From: Magicicada septendecula
Lineage: Eukaryota; Arthropoda; Insecta; Hemiptera; Cicadidae
Direction of reading: 5' to 3'
DNA length: 64,000 nt
Assembly: GCA_034769895.1 (NCBI GenBank)
Contig: CM068367.1
Span: forward strand, 114,994,573-115,058,572
Within the stretch, counting starts at the first letter, position 1, and each line of letters starts with the position of its first letter. This document shows, in pieces, positions 1 through 9,559 of the stretch. The position numbers and the translations under genes were made by a program. Below the pieces are notes generated by a model, which was not told where the DNA came from, searched no databases, and was given only the letters and a program-made list of their open reading frames with translations.

Positions 1-340
1 AAAAAGCGTGGTATTATCTGGAATCTGTCTCGTCAACAGTACACAAAAGTGACTTTGGCTGAGCTAATATAAAGGTGGTACACCTCCACTTCAATCAGTT
101 GTGTGCTCCACGATTATGTCGTTGATTCCAGTAAAACAGTACTTGGACGTCCGGCGATATTATTTGTGTTTACAAATAATATTATGTGAAATATTTGTCG
201 AGAGACGTCGGGGTGTGGATATTCCTCGAGCTACCATAATTTATTTAACTTTACGACTATAGTACGGATTGGATAATTGTATAACTAGCGGAATTACTTT
301 AATACCAACGTTGTTGTTTTATAATATGTAATAACAATAT
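1..340 (+). repeat. Possible LTR-like fragment at window edge
   Basis: A TATA-like box (aatataaagg, near 68-77) is followed about 25 bases later by a CAGT initiator-like context. The stretch closes near 330-336 with ...aataaca, resembling the TAACA end of the solo LTRs further along. The left side is cut by the window edge and no internal coding region is seen. It could equally be ordinary promoter-like AT-rich sequence; the call rests on form only. Confidence 0.15.
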
Positions 341-1060
341 CCGGAGAAATTTCTACGGCGTTCAAAAATTTGTTCTACTGTTTCAAGATCACGATTCTCG
401 GTATAACATTTTTAGAGGATAGCAACGAGATGTTTTATTTTTTACAAGCTCTATGACAGTATTGAATTTTCCAACCGTATTCAATTTATATTCTATACAT
501 ACAGAAAATCTTGTCGCAATTTTGACAAACGAGTTGCCAAACTATTGACATTCGCGTTGAATCTGGATGATATCAGTGATGATATCAAAGTTTGTAACTA
601 AGAAAATGGTGGACGTTCCATACCATGTTGTGTAAAATTTTGGCATCATATTCAATTTGGTTTTATTTTAAATAATAAGGATTGTCTAAATTTATGATTA
701 CACCAAACAAATAAAATAAAATGATCACGCGAATACGCTAGGAAGCGGCATTCCTGTTGAGTAGTGCAGTTTGTTCACTCGGGTTTATATGACTACGTGA
801 TTACCGCGGTAACAGCGTTATTTGGATTATTTTGTATTTCTGTTTATTAGAAGATGACAATAAAAAATTGGGTGGTACTTCTCGTTTTTCAAACATGACA
901 GTTAATTTCTCATTGTTCTTCATAAACTTTTTTGTCTCTGTAATAATATAGGAACTTTCAGTTTAAAATAACTTGATCTACTTCGCTGTGGGGTTTTTGT
1001 ATCCATTTATACAACTGTGACATATATTATTTCGAATACTTATTCTACTTACTTTTCTAT
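341..1060. other. Unassigned AT-rich stretch
   Basis: No coding frame, splice-flanked exon or element terminus was recognised. A short local palindrome (gatgatatcagtgatgatatc, around 567-587) is the only structure noted. Confidence 0.5.
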
Positions 1061-1061
1061 A

Positions 1062-1440
1062 AAGTAATGGCGATACCTGTTCTTACATATGCTAATGAAA
1101 CATGGAGGTAACTGGGAAAGAAAAGCAGCATATACAAACAGCTGAAATGAATTTTTTAAGGCACGTGAGTGGTTATCGTCTAAGGGATCGAATGCATAAT
1201 CAATTTATAAGGGCCGAACTGGGTATATTCTCCATCAATAAGAAGACAGAAGAACGAAAGCAGCAGTGGATGGAGCACGTCAACAGAGTGGACCACCAGA
1301 GGCTAGTACAGCGCGCTTTAGACTAGAAACCAGTTGGCAGAAGCTCTGTGAGTAGGTCGTGGAAGAGATGACTGCAGTGAAGACGGAACAGGCTGTAAGC
1401 CTACACCGTGAAATGACGACGACGACGACAACTGATTCCT
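1062..1440 (+). mobile_element. LINE 3' end, 5'-truncated, frameshifted
   Basis: This is the C-terminal tail of a non-LTR retrotransposon polyprotein. In one frame the DNA reads KVMAIPVLTYANETW, the usual 'YGSETW' region after the reverse transcriptase. It then shifts frame to MNFLRHVSGYRLRDR, FIRAELGIFSIN and QQWMEHVNRVDHQRL, which match the order seen in intact copies of this LINE group (EMxFLRxVxGY, IRxELxIF, WxxHxxRM). A stop follows RALD at 1326. The frameshift at about 1100 and the lack of an RT domain mark it as dead. A GAC run and then a CT microsatellite follow. I infer LINE identity from remembered family patterns and do not assign the clade. Confidence 0.75.
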
Positions 1441-1453
1441 ACCAATCCACTAA

Positions 1454-1455
<2 letters not shown>

Positions 1456-1520
<65 letters not shown>
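1456..1520. repeat. (CT)n microsatellite
   Basis: This is a pure dinucleotide run of about 32 units just downstream of a LINE 3' end. The 94-residue frame reading poly-Leu-Ser across it is an artefact. Confidence 0.97.
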
Positions 1521-1522
<2 letters not shown>

Positions 1523-1810
1523 TCTCTTTTCCTATCGATATATCTATTCACTTATCTTTCTCGTTACCCGTAAAATTGGGATAATAATTTTTGCATATGA
1601 TTTCATATGTCATGAATATGAATCTGGAGACGTAAAAATTTAAATTTCCAGACAGGCAAGGGAATGTCCTGTTCCTATCCACGTATACTTAAAACTATCC
1701 TGGTATGAATAATAGTGAACATTTGGTTATGCGTATACAATGAATATTCTGGCAAAACTGAATACTATAACCCTTTAAAATACTCAGTTATAAGGTACTG
1801 TAATACTTAC
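1521..1810. other. Probable intron downstream of the guanylyl cyclase exon
   Basis: On the minus strand this follows the GTAAGT donor of the exon at 1811-1937, so it is read as intron. Nothing else is recognised in it. Confidence 0.4.
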
Positions 1811-1937
1811 ACACTGGCTGTTCCTTCTGGCCAGACTGTACATACTGCCGCGGAACTTTCCTGGCGGCACTCTCACTATGTCGCGGTAGTTGACACGCCA
1901 CGTCATGGACGCTATCTCCGCCTCCAGCTTGTAGTGT
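1811..1937 (-). CDS. Internal exon, receptor guanylyl cyclase-like, juxtamembrane segment
   Basis: This is the only convincing host-gene exon. On the minus strand a pyrimidine-rich tract ending ttgttttgttgcag precedes the exon and a consensus GTAAGT donor follows it (first intron base 1810). The exon is 127 bp, starts with the last base of a codon and ends on a codon boundary. It encodes 42 residues beginning HYKLEAEIASMTWRVNYRDI and ending RGSMYSLARRNSQC. Membrane guanylyl cyclases carry a very similar stretch just inside the membrane, before the kinase-homology domain (E-x-E-(I/L)-A-S-M-x-W-(R/K)-(V/I), then a Ser/Arg-rich GS-S-L segment). That family makes cGMP from GTP in response to ligands or modulators. 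A Gyc32E-type insect cyclase is my best match from memory; paralogue assignment is unsure. No flanking exons are seen, so introns must be long. Confidence 0.7.
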
Positions 1938-2476
1938 CTGCAACAAAACAATACCGTCATTAACGTTATGCACAATATGTGTGCACAGACATACCAAACA
2001 CATAATTAGCACACAAATTACAATTCTTCAGTATACTACTACGACAATAAGACGTTCGGACCAAGACGGACTCCTTTTCTAACTTTGTATACATGGCTGG
2101 TCATGCCAAATCGTTTTAGTACAGCATGTTCCACGTATCACCTTACAGGTATACGGTACCCGAGAATGCCGCAATTTTTGTGAGGGGACGGTATCGTCTA
2201 CAACAATTGGTTTTGAGAGGCGTGGCCTAATCTTCCTTCTCACTTTGCGCTTCACACTTATGCTTCTTGGCACGACCTCGAGGCAGGAGCTCTAGAAGGA
2301 AGCTCGACTATCAATTGTGTATATAAGTTTATTGTATATTGTAATGTATTATAATAAATTTAGTGCAGTCTATAAATAATACTACTTTTATTATTTCTTT
2401 AAACTTTATTTTTATAATCCTTAACAGGACATTAATAAATTGACGCATTAATTTTAGAAAATTAATTGAATTGTAC
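1938..2476. other. Unassigned, probable intron
   Basis: This lies upstream of the cyclase exon on the minus strand and so is presumably intronic. A 64-codon minus-strand frame (2079-2273, Arg/Lys-rich) has no recognisable similarity or splice support. The rest is AT-rich. Confidence 0.4.
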
Positions 2477-2478
2477 TA
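2477..2478. repeat. TA target-site duplication, left
   Basis: The dinucleotide TA abuts the left terminal repeat. It pairs with TA at 5437-5438 beyond the right repeat. Confidence 0.85.
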
Positions 2479-2504
2479 GGGGAGAGGCGGGTAGTATGGC
2501 CCAC
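2479..2504 (+). repeat. Left terminal inverted repeat of pogo-type element
   Basis: It reads ggggagaggcgggtagtatg then gcccac. Its reverse complement recurs at 5411-5436 with two or three differences. Confidence 0.93.
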
Positions 2505-2682
2505 TTATGCAAAAAGTGTCACAAAATATTAAATGATAGGCAGAATCATCTAAAATTATGTAATACTAAGTAGTGAAACATTTACTTCACACACACTCTG
2601 AAAAAGGAATTAAAATTAATCAAATAAAATGTTTGTGGTATTTCAAATTTATAGCTGTAATTGTGATAAAATTTTCGGCGTC

Positions 2683-2699
2683 GGGTAGTATGGGCCACA
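2683..2699 (+). repeat. Subterminal copy of the terminal motif
   Basis: The string cgggtagtatgggccac repeats the inner half of the terminal repeat about 200 bp inside the left end, in the same orientation as the left terminus. It is a likely additional transposase-binding site. Confidence 0.75.
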
Positions 2700-2801
2700 A
2701 TTAAAAAACAGGAGTGAAGATAAATAAAAATTATTTTTGTTAACAGAATTGTTTAATTTTTATACAAATTCAATTTAAATTGTGTAAATACATTTTTTAA
2801 C

Positions 2802-2807
2802 TTTTAT
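2802..2807 (-). promoter_or_regulatory. Candidate polyadenylation signal for the transposase
   Basis: The minus strand reads AATAAA about 210 bases past the transposase stop and inside the element. It is a sequence match only. Confidence 0.4.
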
Positions 2808-3018
2808 TTTGACTGCATACTGTTGAACTTGCAGTAACCTCAATAATAATACAGTATGTCTTCAATATCTGCAAAGTTCATGTGCCCACCCTTCACATGT
2901 ATGACACTGAATCCAGTTTTCATCAAAATGTTCACCACATACAAGACAGTCTACATTTTCACACATAGAGGATTCTGGAGTGTCATGATGAGATGCTTAA
3001 CTTTTTTTCTTTCCAGTC

Positions 3019-5019
3019 TTAGGGCCACTGGATTTTGATTTTTTTCCTTTTTTCTTTTTCACTCTGCTGTTTTTCAAACTTTAATTGTCTTCTATATGTC
3101 TTAGCTTCTTCTCTTTCTTTTCCTATCTTTTTCTTTTCGCTTAATGCATTTTTTACGGGAGTTGATGTCAAAATCTCACTTTTTCCTGCCTTCCTCTTGC
3201 GACTTGTCAATCTTCTTTCACTGCATGATGGCAAACGCGACACTTTTTTAAGAATGTTTTCGAAGTTTGAGTGCCTAACAACTGGAGACGACACTATAAT
3301 ATTTGAGTGTGTTTTCAAAGAAGGCCCAGGAATTGGTAATACAGCAATTGTAGGAGCTGAATTGTCAGGCATTTCCGATGTCCCAGGAGAAGGTTCAGTA
3401 GACGTTGGGACAGGAACTGCAGCAGCTGAGTTATCAGGCATCACCGATGTCCCAGGAGAAGTCTCAGCAGACTGTTGAACAGCAATTGAAGCAGTTGAAA
3501 TGACAGACATTTCCGATGTCCCAGGAGAAGGTTCAGTAGACGTTGGGACAGGAACTGCAGCAGCTGAGTTATCAGGCATCACCGATGTCCCAGGAGAAGT
3601 CTCAGCAGACTGTTGAACAGCAATTGAAGCAGTTGAAATGACAGACATTCCCGATGTCCCAGGAGACGGTTCAGTAGACGTTGGAACAGGAACTGCAGCA
3701 GCTGAGTTGTCAGGCATCGACGATGTCCCAGTAGAAGTCTCACCAGACTGTTGAACAGCAACTCTTGATTTTGAGGGGCTGTTGGTTACGTTGGTTAACT
3801 CACTTCCCATAAAGTCCAAATCAGTGAATATCTGTGAATTAAAAGGATATATTCCTGTGCATTTGAAACCATTTTCGGCAATGTCCAAACGACAGACTTT
3901 CCTATAGGCATCGGCAACTAGCTTTGCGATGTCGTAGTCATTTATTCTGAGGCCAGGATTAGCCCTCATCCACAAACTGCAAGCAACTTGATAGGCACCT
4001 TTAAACGGTTTCATGAATGTTCTTTCAAGGGGCTGCAATTTATGGGTCGTATGAGGGTAGACGCTCAGCATATGAACGTTGTTTTCACGTGCATACATGA
4101 TAACGTCCAGCTCCTTGTGACTGCCATGCCCATCGATGATCAGTAAAACTGGGTCTTCTGTAGTGGGTTTCGTAAATGAAACAAAATGTTTCAACCACGT
4201 CAGAAAAGCTGGTCCATTTATCCATCCAGTTGGAGTTGGGAAACTAATACTTTCAGATGGTGCACCAATCATCAATCGGTCATTCATTCTTTTTCGGGGG
4301 AATACAAACAGCGGTGGAATAAAGAGCCCAGTCACACTCATACAAAACATGAGTGTTACCGTGCGACCCCTCTCCCCCGAAGTCATTTCCCCAACTTGGC
4401 GCTTTCCTTTTGTTGAAATTACCATCTCATTTTCGTGGACGCATGTCACCCCCGTTTCGTCAGCGTTAAAGATTCTAGACGGACGGAAGCAACGCTCGTC
4501 TTGCAGTTTCATAAGTTGTTTGAAAAATCTCTCAACTTGAGGCTTATTAAAGCCTACTGAGCGCATTAAACTTGTTGATTGCGGTTTTCTGTAACTTAGC
4601 TCAGAGTGTCTTTTCATGAATCCTGTGAAAAAATCTTTTCCTGCCATTCGTTTCTCCCTATTAAACCTATGTGGCAATTTTAAACTTTCTGCAAGATCAT
4701 ACGCACGCTTGAGAAATTCGTTCCTTGATAAGGGCATTAGTCGTGCAGCCAATTCTTTCATATGCTTTACGAGCTCGTTTTCATACAGATTATCGAAAGT
4801 AGGTTTAAATCTCCCTAGCTGAGGTTTCATTTCCACCTGGGATTCAGTTTCTACACTACGAATTTTCCTCTGCAATGTATTTCTTGGCACATTATGCCGT
4901 TCTACAGAGGCCCGAACCGATATATTATTTTCCAAAACGTCTTCCACCGCTAATTTCATGTCTTCTACAGACCATTCTCCACGGTCTTCACCTGTAGGCT
5001 TCTTTTTAAATGTAGGCAT
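3019..5019 (-). CDS. Pogo/Tigger-like transposase with pipsqueak-type HTH and DDE domain
   Basis: A 666-residue transposase that would bind the element's own ends and catalyse cut-and-paste transposition in the nucleus. I chose Met at 5019 (MPTFKKKPTGED) because the 53 upstream in-frame codons lie in a predicted intron and translate the subterminal repeats. Residues ~16-55 form a pipsqueak/CENP-B-like helix-turn-helix (WSVEDMKLAVEDVLENN, then RASVERHNVPRNTLQRKI). The DDE_1 catalytic core follows: Asp187 in FNADETG, Asp296 in LLIIDGHGSH, and an acidic residue at 332 in HTTHKLQPLERTFMKPFKGA. Most pogo relatives have Asp in that last position; here it is Glu. The conserved GFKCTGIYPFNSQIFTDLDF block ends the core. 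A Ser/Thr/Pro-rich tail with a 46-residue tandem repeat follows, then a Lys/Arg/Glu-rich C-terminus suggesting a nuclear-localisation or coiled segment. No internal stop or frameshift is seen. Insect databases usually label such proteins 'tigger transposable element-derived' or 'jerky-like'. Confidence 0.92.
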   Translation of the reverse strand: MPTFKKKPTGEDRGEWSVEDMKLAVEDVLENNISVRASVERHNVPRNTLQRKIRSVETESQVEMKPQLGRFKPTFDNLYENELVKHMKELAARLMPLSRNEFLKRAYDLAESLKLPHRFNREKRMAGKDFFTGFMKRHSELSYRKPQSTSLMRSVGFNKPQVERFFKQLMKLQDERCFRPSRIFNADETGVTCVHENEMVISTKGKRQVGEMTSGERGRTVTLMFCMSVTGLFIPPLFVFPRKRMNDRLMIGAPSESISFPTPTGWINGPAFLTWLKHFVSFTKPTTEDPVLLIIDGHGSHKELDVIMYARENNVHMLSVYPHTTHKLQPLERTFMKPFKGAYQVACSLWMRANPGLRINDYDIAKLVADAYRKVCRLDIAENGFKCTGIYPFNSQIFTDLDFMGSELTNVTNSPSKSRVAVQQSGETSTGTSSMPDNSAAAVPVPTSTEPSPGTSGMSVISTASIAVQQSAETSPGTSVMPDNSAAAVPVPTSTEPSPGTSEMSVISTASIAVQQSAETSPGTSVMPDNSAAAVPVPTSTEPSPGTSEMPDNSAPTIAVLPIPGPSLKTHSNIIVSSPVVRHSNFENILKKVSRLPSCSERRLTSRKRKAGKSEILTSTPVKNALSEKKKIGKEREEAKTYRRQLKFEKQQSEKEKRKKIKIQWP
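3382..3760. repeat. 138-bp in-frame minisatellite within the transposase gene
   Basis: The string gttcagtaga recurs at 3393, 3531 and 3669, exactly 138 bp apart each time, giving about 2.7 copies. 138 is divisible by three, so each copy adds 46 residues to the tail (motifs AVQQSAETSPGTS, PDNSAAAVPVPTS, STEPSPGTS). Each unit itself holds two related half-units, both containing SPGTS. Confidence 0.93.
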
Positions 5020-5025
5020 AGTCCA

Positions 5026-5210
5026 CTGAAATAAAAAACATGTGTCAATTACATGGCCCATACAACCCGACGTCAGTATGGCCCATACTACCCGACCGAG
5101 GCTGCAGGGAAAAAAATAGCGCCGAACCGTAACTACCGAAAACAACTCTTTAAAACTCTTACGATATATTCTAGACATAGTATACTATAATAATAAGTTA
5201 GTTTGCTTAC
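5026..5210 (-). other. Predicted intron in the transposase 5' UTR
   Basis: On the minus strand a perfect donor AGGTAAGC (first intron base 5210) and an acceptor tttttatttcag (last base 5026) bound a 185-bp intron. The acceptor lies 6 bases before the ATG at 5019. The intron carries two subterminal motif copies. It is predicted from sequence only. Confidence 0.6.
5053..5100 (-). repeat. Two subterminal copies of the terminal motif near the right end
   Basis: ggcccatacaacccgac (5054-5070, one difference from the motif) and tatggcccatactacccgac (5081-5100) match the inner terminal repeat in the orientation of the right terminus. Both lie in the predicted intron. Confidence 0.75.
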
Positions 5211-5410
5211 CTAATGTTTTACCTATTTCAACACAACCACTCTCAAAAGTTATGCCGAGCAACGCCGGAAAGGATAACACAAACAAAAAAAGTATACCTT
5301 CTGACACGCTACAATGACAACAACTATTTGCACATGGCGGGAAGACACAACCTCTATGCACAGAGCTCTGTAGCGTGCTACTACCTAGCGTTAAACCTTA
5401 GAAACACTCA

Positions 5411-5436
5411 ATGGCCCATACTACCCGCCTCTCCCA
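5411..5436 (-). repeat. Right terminal inverted repeat of pogo-type element
   Basis: It reads atggcccatactacccgcct then ctccca, the reverse complement of the left end with few differences. TA follows at 5437-5438. Confidence 0.93.
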
Positions 5437-5438
5437 TA

Positions 5439-5572
5439 ATAGTTTGTAAATATTTTTTTATATACGTGCTTCATTCCCTGAGATAGAGAATCTGTACGTG
5501 CATGTTTAAAAAATAAAAGTCTAATTTTTCATTAAGCATTTTGATTACAAATAGTAGTAGTAGCACAATATG

Positions 5573-5603
<31 letters not shown>

Positions 5604-5750
5604 ATGCGACAGTACAACCGTATACGGTACTTTGCATTGCAAAAATAATCAAAATAATTAATAAAAATAAATAAATCTATGGTTAATAGACATGATTCAT
5701 ATTGCAAGGTGAATTGTTTAAAATATAGGGAAAGCACCGTTCAGGCATGT
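5439..5750. other. Unassigned, with (AT)n run
   Basis: AT-rich sequence with a (TA)n tract at about 5577-5603. No coding evidence was seen. Confidence 0.5.
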
Positions 5751-6975
5751 ACCACCTGTCGCTGATGTATATCTGGCCACCTGTCGCTAGCAGTGTGTAC
5801 ATGTGTATTTTGTTTGTGTGTGTGAAGCCTGTCCGTTCCTGGACAGTAACCACCCCTATTCAAATGATGTTAGATTTTAAGTATAATTTTAATTATAAGA
5901 AAAATATGTATGATAATGTAAAACAAAAGACACCAAAGTGTGTATTTTATAAAGATGCACAAAAGTTAAAAACCCGTTTAAAAGTGACGTAAAGTGAAAT
6001 TACAATGAATAAAAAGTGAATAACTCTCTGAATAATTATAATAAAGAAGTGTAAGTTACATATAATAGACATATGAAAATTAGCGATCGATTGAGGATCG
6101 TGTAGTGTAAAACAGATTTCGCAATTCGCGAAGATAAGCGAAATTAGTGAATCGGACGAGAGCGGGAGAAAGGACGCGTCGACAAACTCGGACAAGACTG
6201 ATATTGTACAGACAAGAGCTTTCGCACGATGTGGCTATAAATACCAGGTCGCGCTAATAAAGTTCCTTCTTCTATATTCAACCGTTGCCGTAGGAGGCTA
6301 TGTCAGTCAACTACGCGATCGTAAATCTACAGTAAGCGTCACCTAATGAACTGGGAGGCAGAACAGAGGTTCGATGGACACACCTACAACCCATGATGTG
6401 AGCAGAGACAACAACAACTAAGAAAGACAAGCAGTGGAATCCTGGAAGAGGACCCGAGGACCCAAGGACACGAAGGACTGGAGTAAGGACTGGAAGAGGA
6501 CCCGAGGACACAATGATAATTTGCCACGTCAAACGAGGTGATAAAAACCATAATAATTACAGACAATTGAAAGACAATATTTAAACTAGAATGAAAGACA
6601 TTCAAAACTGTTGCTAACTGAATTTAATTTGTACATAGTAATGTAAAGTCTAAATTGTTCATTTAGAATAATGTCTCATGTATAGCAATTAATATTGGAA
6701 TAACGTAAATGTTTGAGAGAGCAATGTTTGATTTTTAAATTGAAGTAAATTAAAATAATTAGTAAAGTCTTTAATTGATAACAGAGAATTGCATACGCAG
6801 TAGAAAAGAATTAAAGCCAAGTAAGATTAAAGAAATTGAAATAAAAGTAAATTCATTGTTGAAATAAATCGATAAGCAATTGCAAAGACGCAATTCTTGT
6901 TATTACTATTACACCTAATATCATTACTTTGTAGTGTTATATAAATTTGGCGCTCCAAAAGCGCGGAGCTCCTCA
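5750..6975 (+). mobile_element. Possible LTR-element 5' region (fossil)
   Basis: A TATA box (gctataaatacc, about 6233) is followed by AATAAA about 25 bases later, and the stretch ends near 6947-6965 with ttggcgctccaaaagcgcgg. That string resembles a primer-binding site next to an LTR. An imperfect repeat of (g)aaggactgga / gaggacccgaggac lies at about 6440-6512. No internal coding region was recognised and the left boundary is unclear. It looks broken or partial. The call rests on form only. Confidence 0.3.
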
Positions 6976-7253
6976 AATTAAATTACATTAAAAATGTTGT
7001 TATAATATATTTTTATTAAATATAATTACAGAATAAATCTGTATCATCAAAGTATCATCATGAATTATTTAGAAACCTGTGATGAAAAATATCTGTTCTG
7101 TGAAACATTCGTCAGGTTGATGTAACCGATAAAAATGTGAAGATTCTACTTGCAGAAATAATTATAATTTAACAAAACAGTATATTATACAAGAATCCTA
7201 AAAGAAACTCGAGTTACATACAAAGGAAAAAATAAACACACACAAACACATAA
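6976..7253. other. Unassigned AT-rich stretch
   Basis: No coding or repeat structure was recognised. Confidence 0.5.
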
Positions 7254-8462
<1,209 letters not shown>

Positions 8463-8470
8463 ATTTCTAA
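8463..8470. repeat. 8-bp hAT target-site duplication, left
   Basis: ATTTCTAA is identical to 9346-9353. Confidence 0.92.
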
Positions 8471-9345
8471 CAGTGGCGGATCGTACAGGGAGGGCAAAAG
8501 GGCGTTGCCCTCCCACTAAATTTTCAAATTAAACTTGTCAATAATATAACTATAATGTGTAGTATCCTTATGTGAAAGATATTTTTGGGACGACTAATAG
8601 CGATCACCCGATGTTTTCGGCATGGTCCCGCAACCGGACACTTTCGCTGTCGCCCTCCCAGCATAGGCTGGTCTTGCGGGGAGCGGGGAAGAGGACGTGT
8701 ACACATGTCTATGCTTTCAAATCAGCAGCAGCCATTTTAGGAGGGGTTCTGCTCGCTGTCTGATTTCGCGGCACTTTTCATATAGAACCGGAGCGTTGTT
8801 CAAAACTTCTCTGTTGCTGTTTAAGGGCATACATTTTCTCTTGTGTTTTATATAGTTTTGATTGTGTTCTTGTTGTATTTTTTGTGTAAACGTAATGTTC
8901 TAATAATTTATTCTTTATTAGGCAGTGTATTCTGTGTAAGATAGTGTTTTTGTCGAACCTTGTGTACATAAACGTGTAACTTATTCTGTGTAGGCCTGAG
9001 CCTGTGTGTTCTGTGCGTATTTGTTATAAACAAATAGGGTAGGGAACAAATATATTTTATTTAGCAATGCATGCATTTAATAATATAATTTATTAACTAT
9101 TTAAGTTTGGGAACGTGAACTGCTTAGGATTATAAATAATTTCAGTTTCAAACACTGTTCAAATATTGGTAGTTTGCAAGGTAGGTTTTTGATATTAACA
9201 ATACTTTTAGTAGTAAAGCAAAAGGTTCAATTTTACAATTATTTCATGATAATAGCAATAATTTAGTTTCTACTGGTGACTTTTGTTACATATGGGTCCA
9301 AAATAATTGTGCCCCCCCGGTCAAAAACATTACCAGCCGCCACTG
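8471..9345. mobile_element. Non-autonomous hAT element with intact ends
   Basis: The 875-bp element begins CAGTGGCGGATCGT and ends with the reverse complement of CAGTGGCGGCTGGT. It is flanked by a perfect 8-bp duplication ATTTCTAA (8463-8470 and 9346-9353). CAGTGGCGG ends and 8-bp duplications are typical of hAT transposons. No hAT transposase domain (BED finger, dimerisation motif) can be read inside; the longest internal frames are about 63 codons. It therefore looks like a deletion or MITE-like derivative mobilised in trans. Perfect target duplications suggest it is not very old. Confidence 0.92.
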
Positions 9346-9353
9346 ATTTCTAA
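9346..9353. repeat. 8-bp hAT target-site duplication, right
   Basis: ATTTCTAA is identical to 8463-8470. Confidence 0.92.
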
Positions 9354-9559
9354 GTTGTTCAAATACTGATGTAGATAAGAAATTATTTTAATTTCTGCAC
9401 ACACTTTGCCTTCATTGACTATGGGAAACCATTTGGTAGGATTAACAGATACATGGGACACTATGTGTAAGAGGGGATATTTTAAACGTGTTGTAGACGT
9501 TACTAACATCTTATACCTACTATTGTGCAAGGATAGTATTATCTATACGAGAGGATTTG

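Larger units (their letters stand above)
2479..5436 (-). mobile_element. Complete-looking pogo/Tigger-type DNA transposon
   Basis: The element is 2,958 bp. It has TA target-site duplications (2477-2478 and 5437-5438) and terminal inverted repeats whose shared core is GGGAGAGGCGGGTAGTATGG, followed by CCCA on the left and GCCA on the right. TA duplication, the CENP-B/pogo-type DDE transposase inside and the compact size all fit the Tc1/mariner-pogo group. The transposase frame is open from start to stop, a 5' UTR intron is predicted, and extra copies of the terminal motif sit just inside both ends. This is the least damaged element in the window and may be a recent insertion. If the cyclase exon call is right, it lies in an intron of that gene on the same strand. 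Confidence 0.93.

Noticed and set aside
3035-4822. Several plus-strand frames of 68-147 codons
   Set aside because: They are shadows of the open pogo-type transposase on the minus strand.
5020-5178. 53-codon N-terminal extension of the transposase to a Met at 5178
   Set aside because: It translates subterminal repeats inside a predicted intron. The ATG at 5019 directly follows the acceptor and starts the conserved HTH region.
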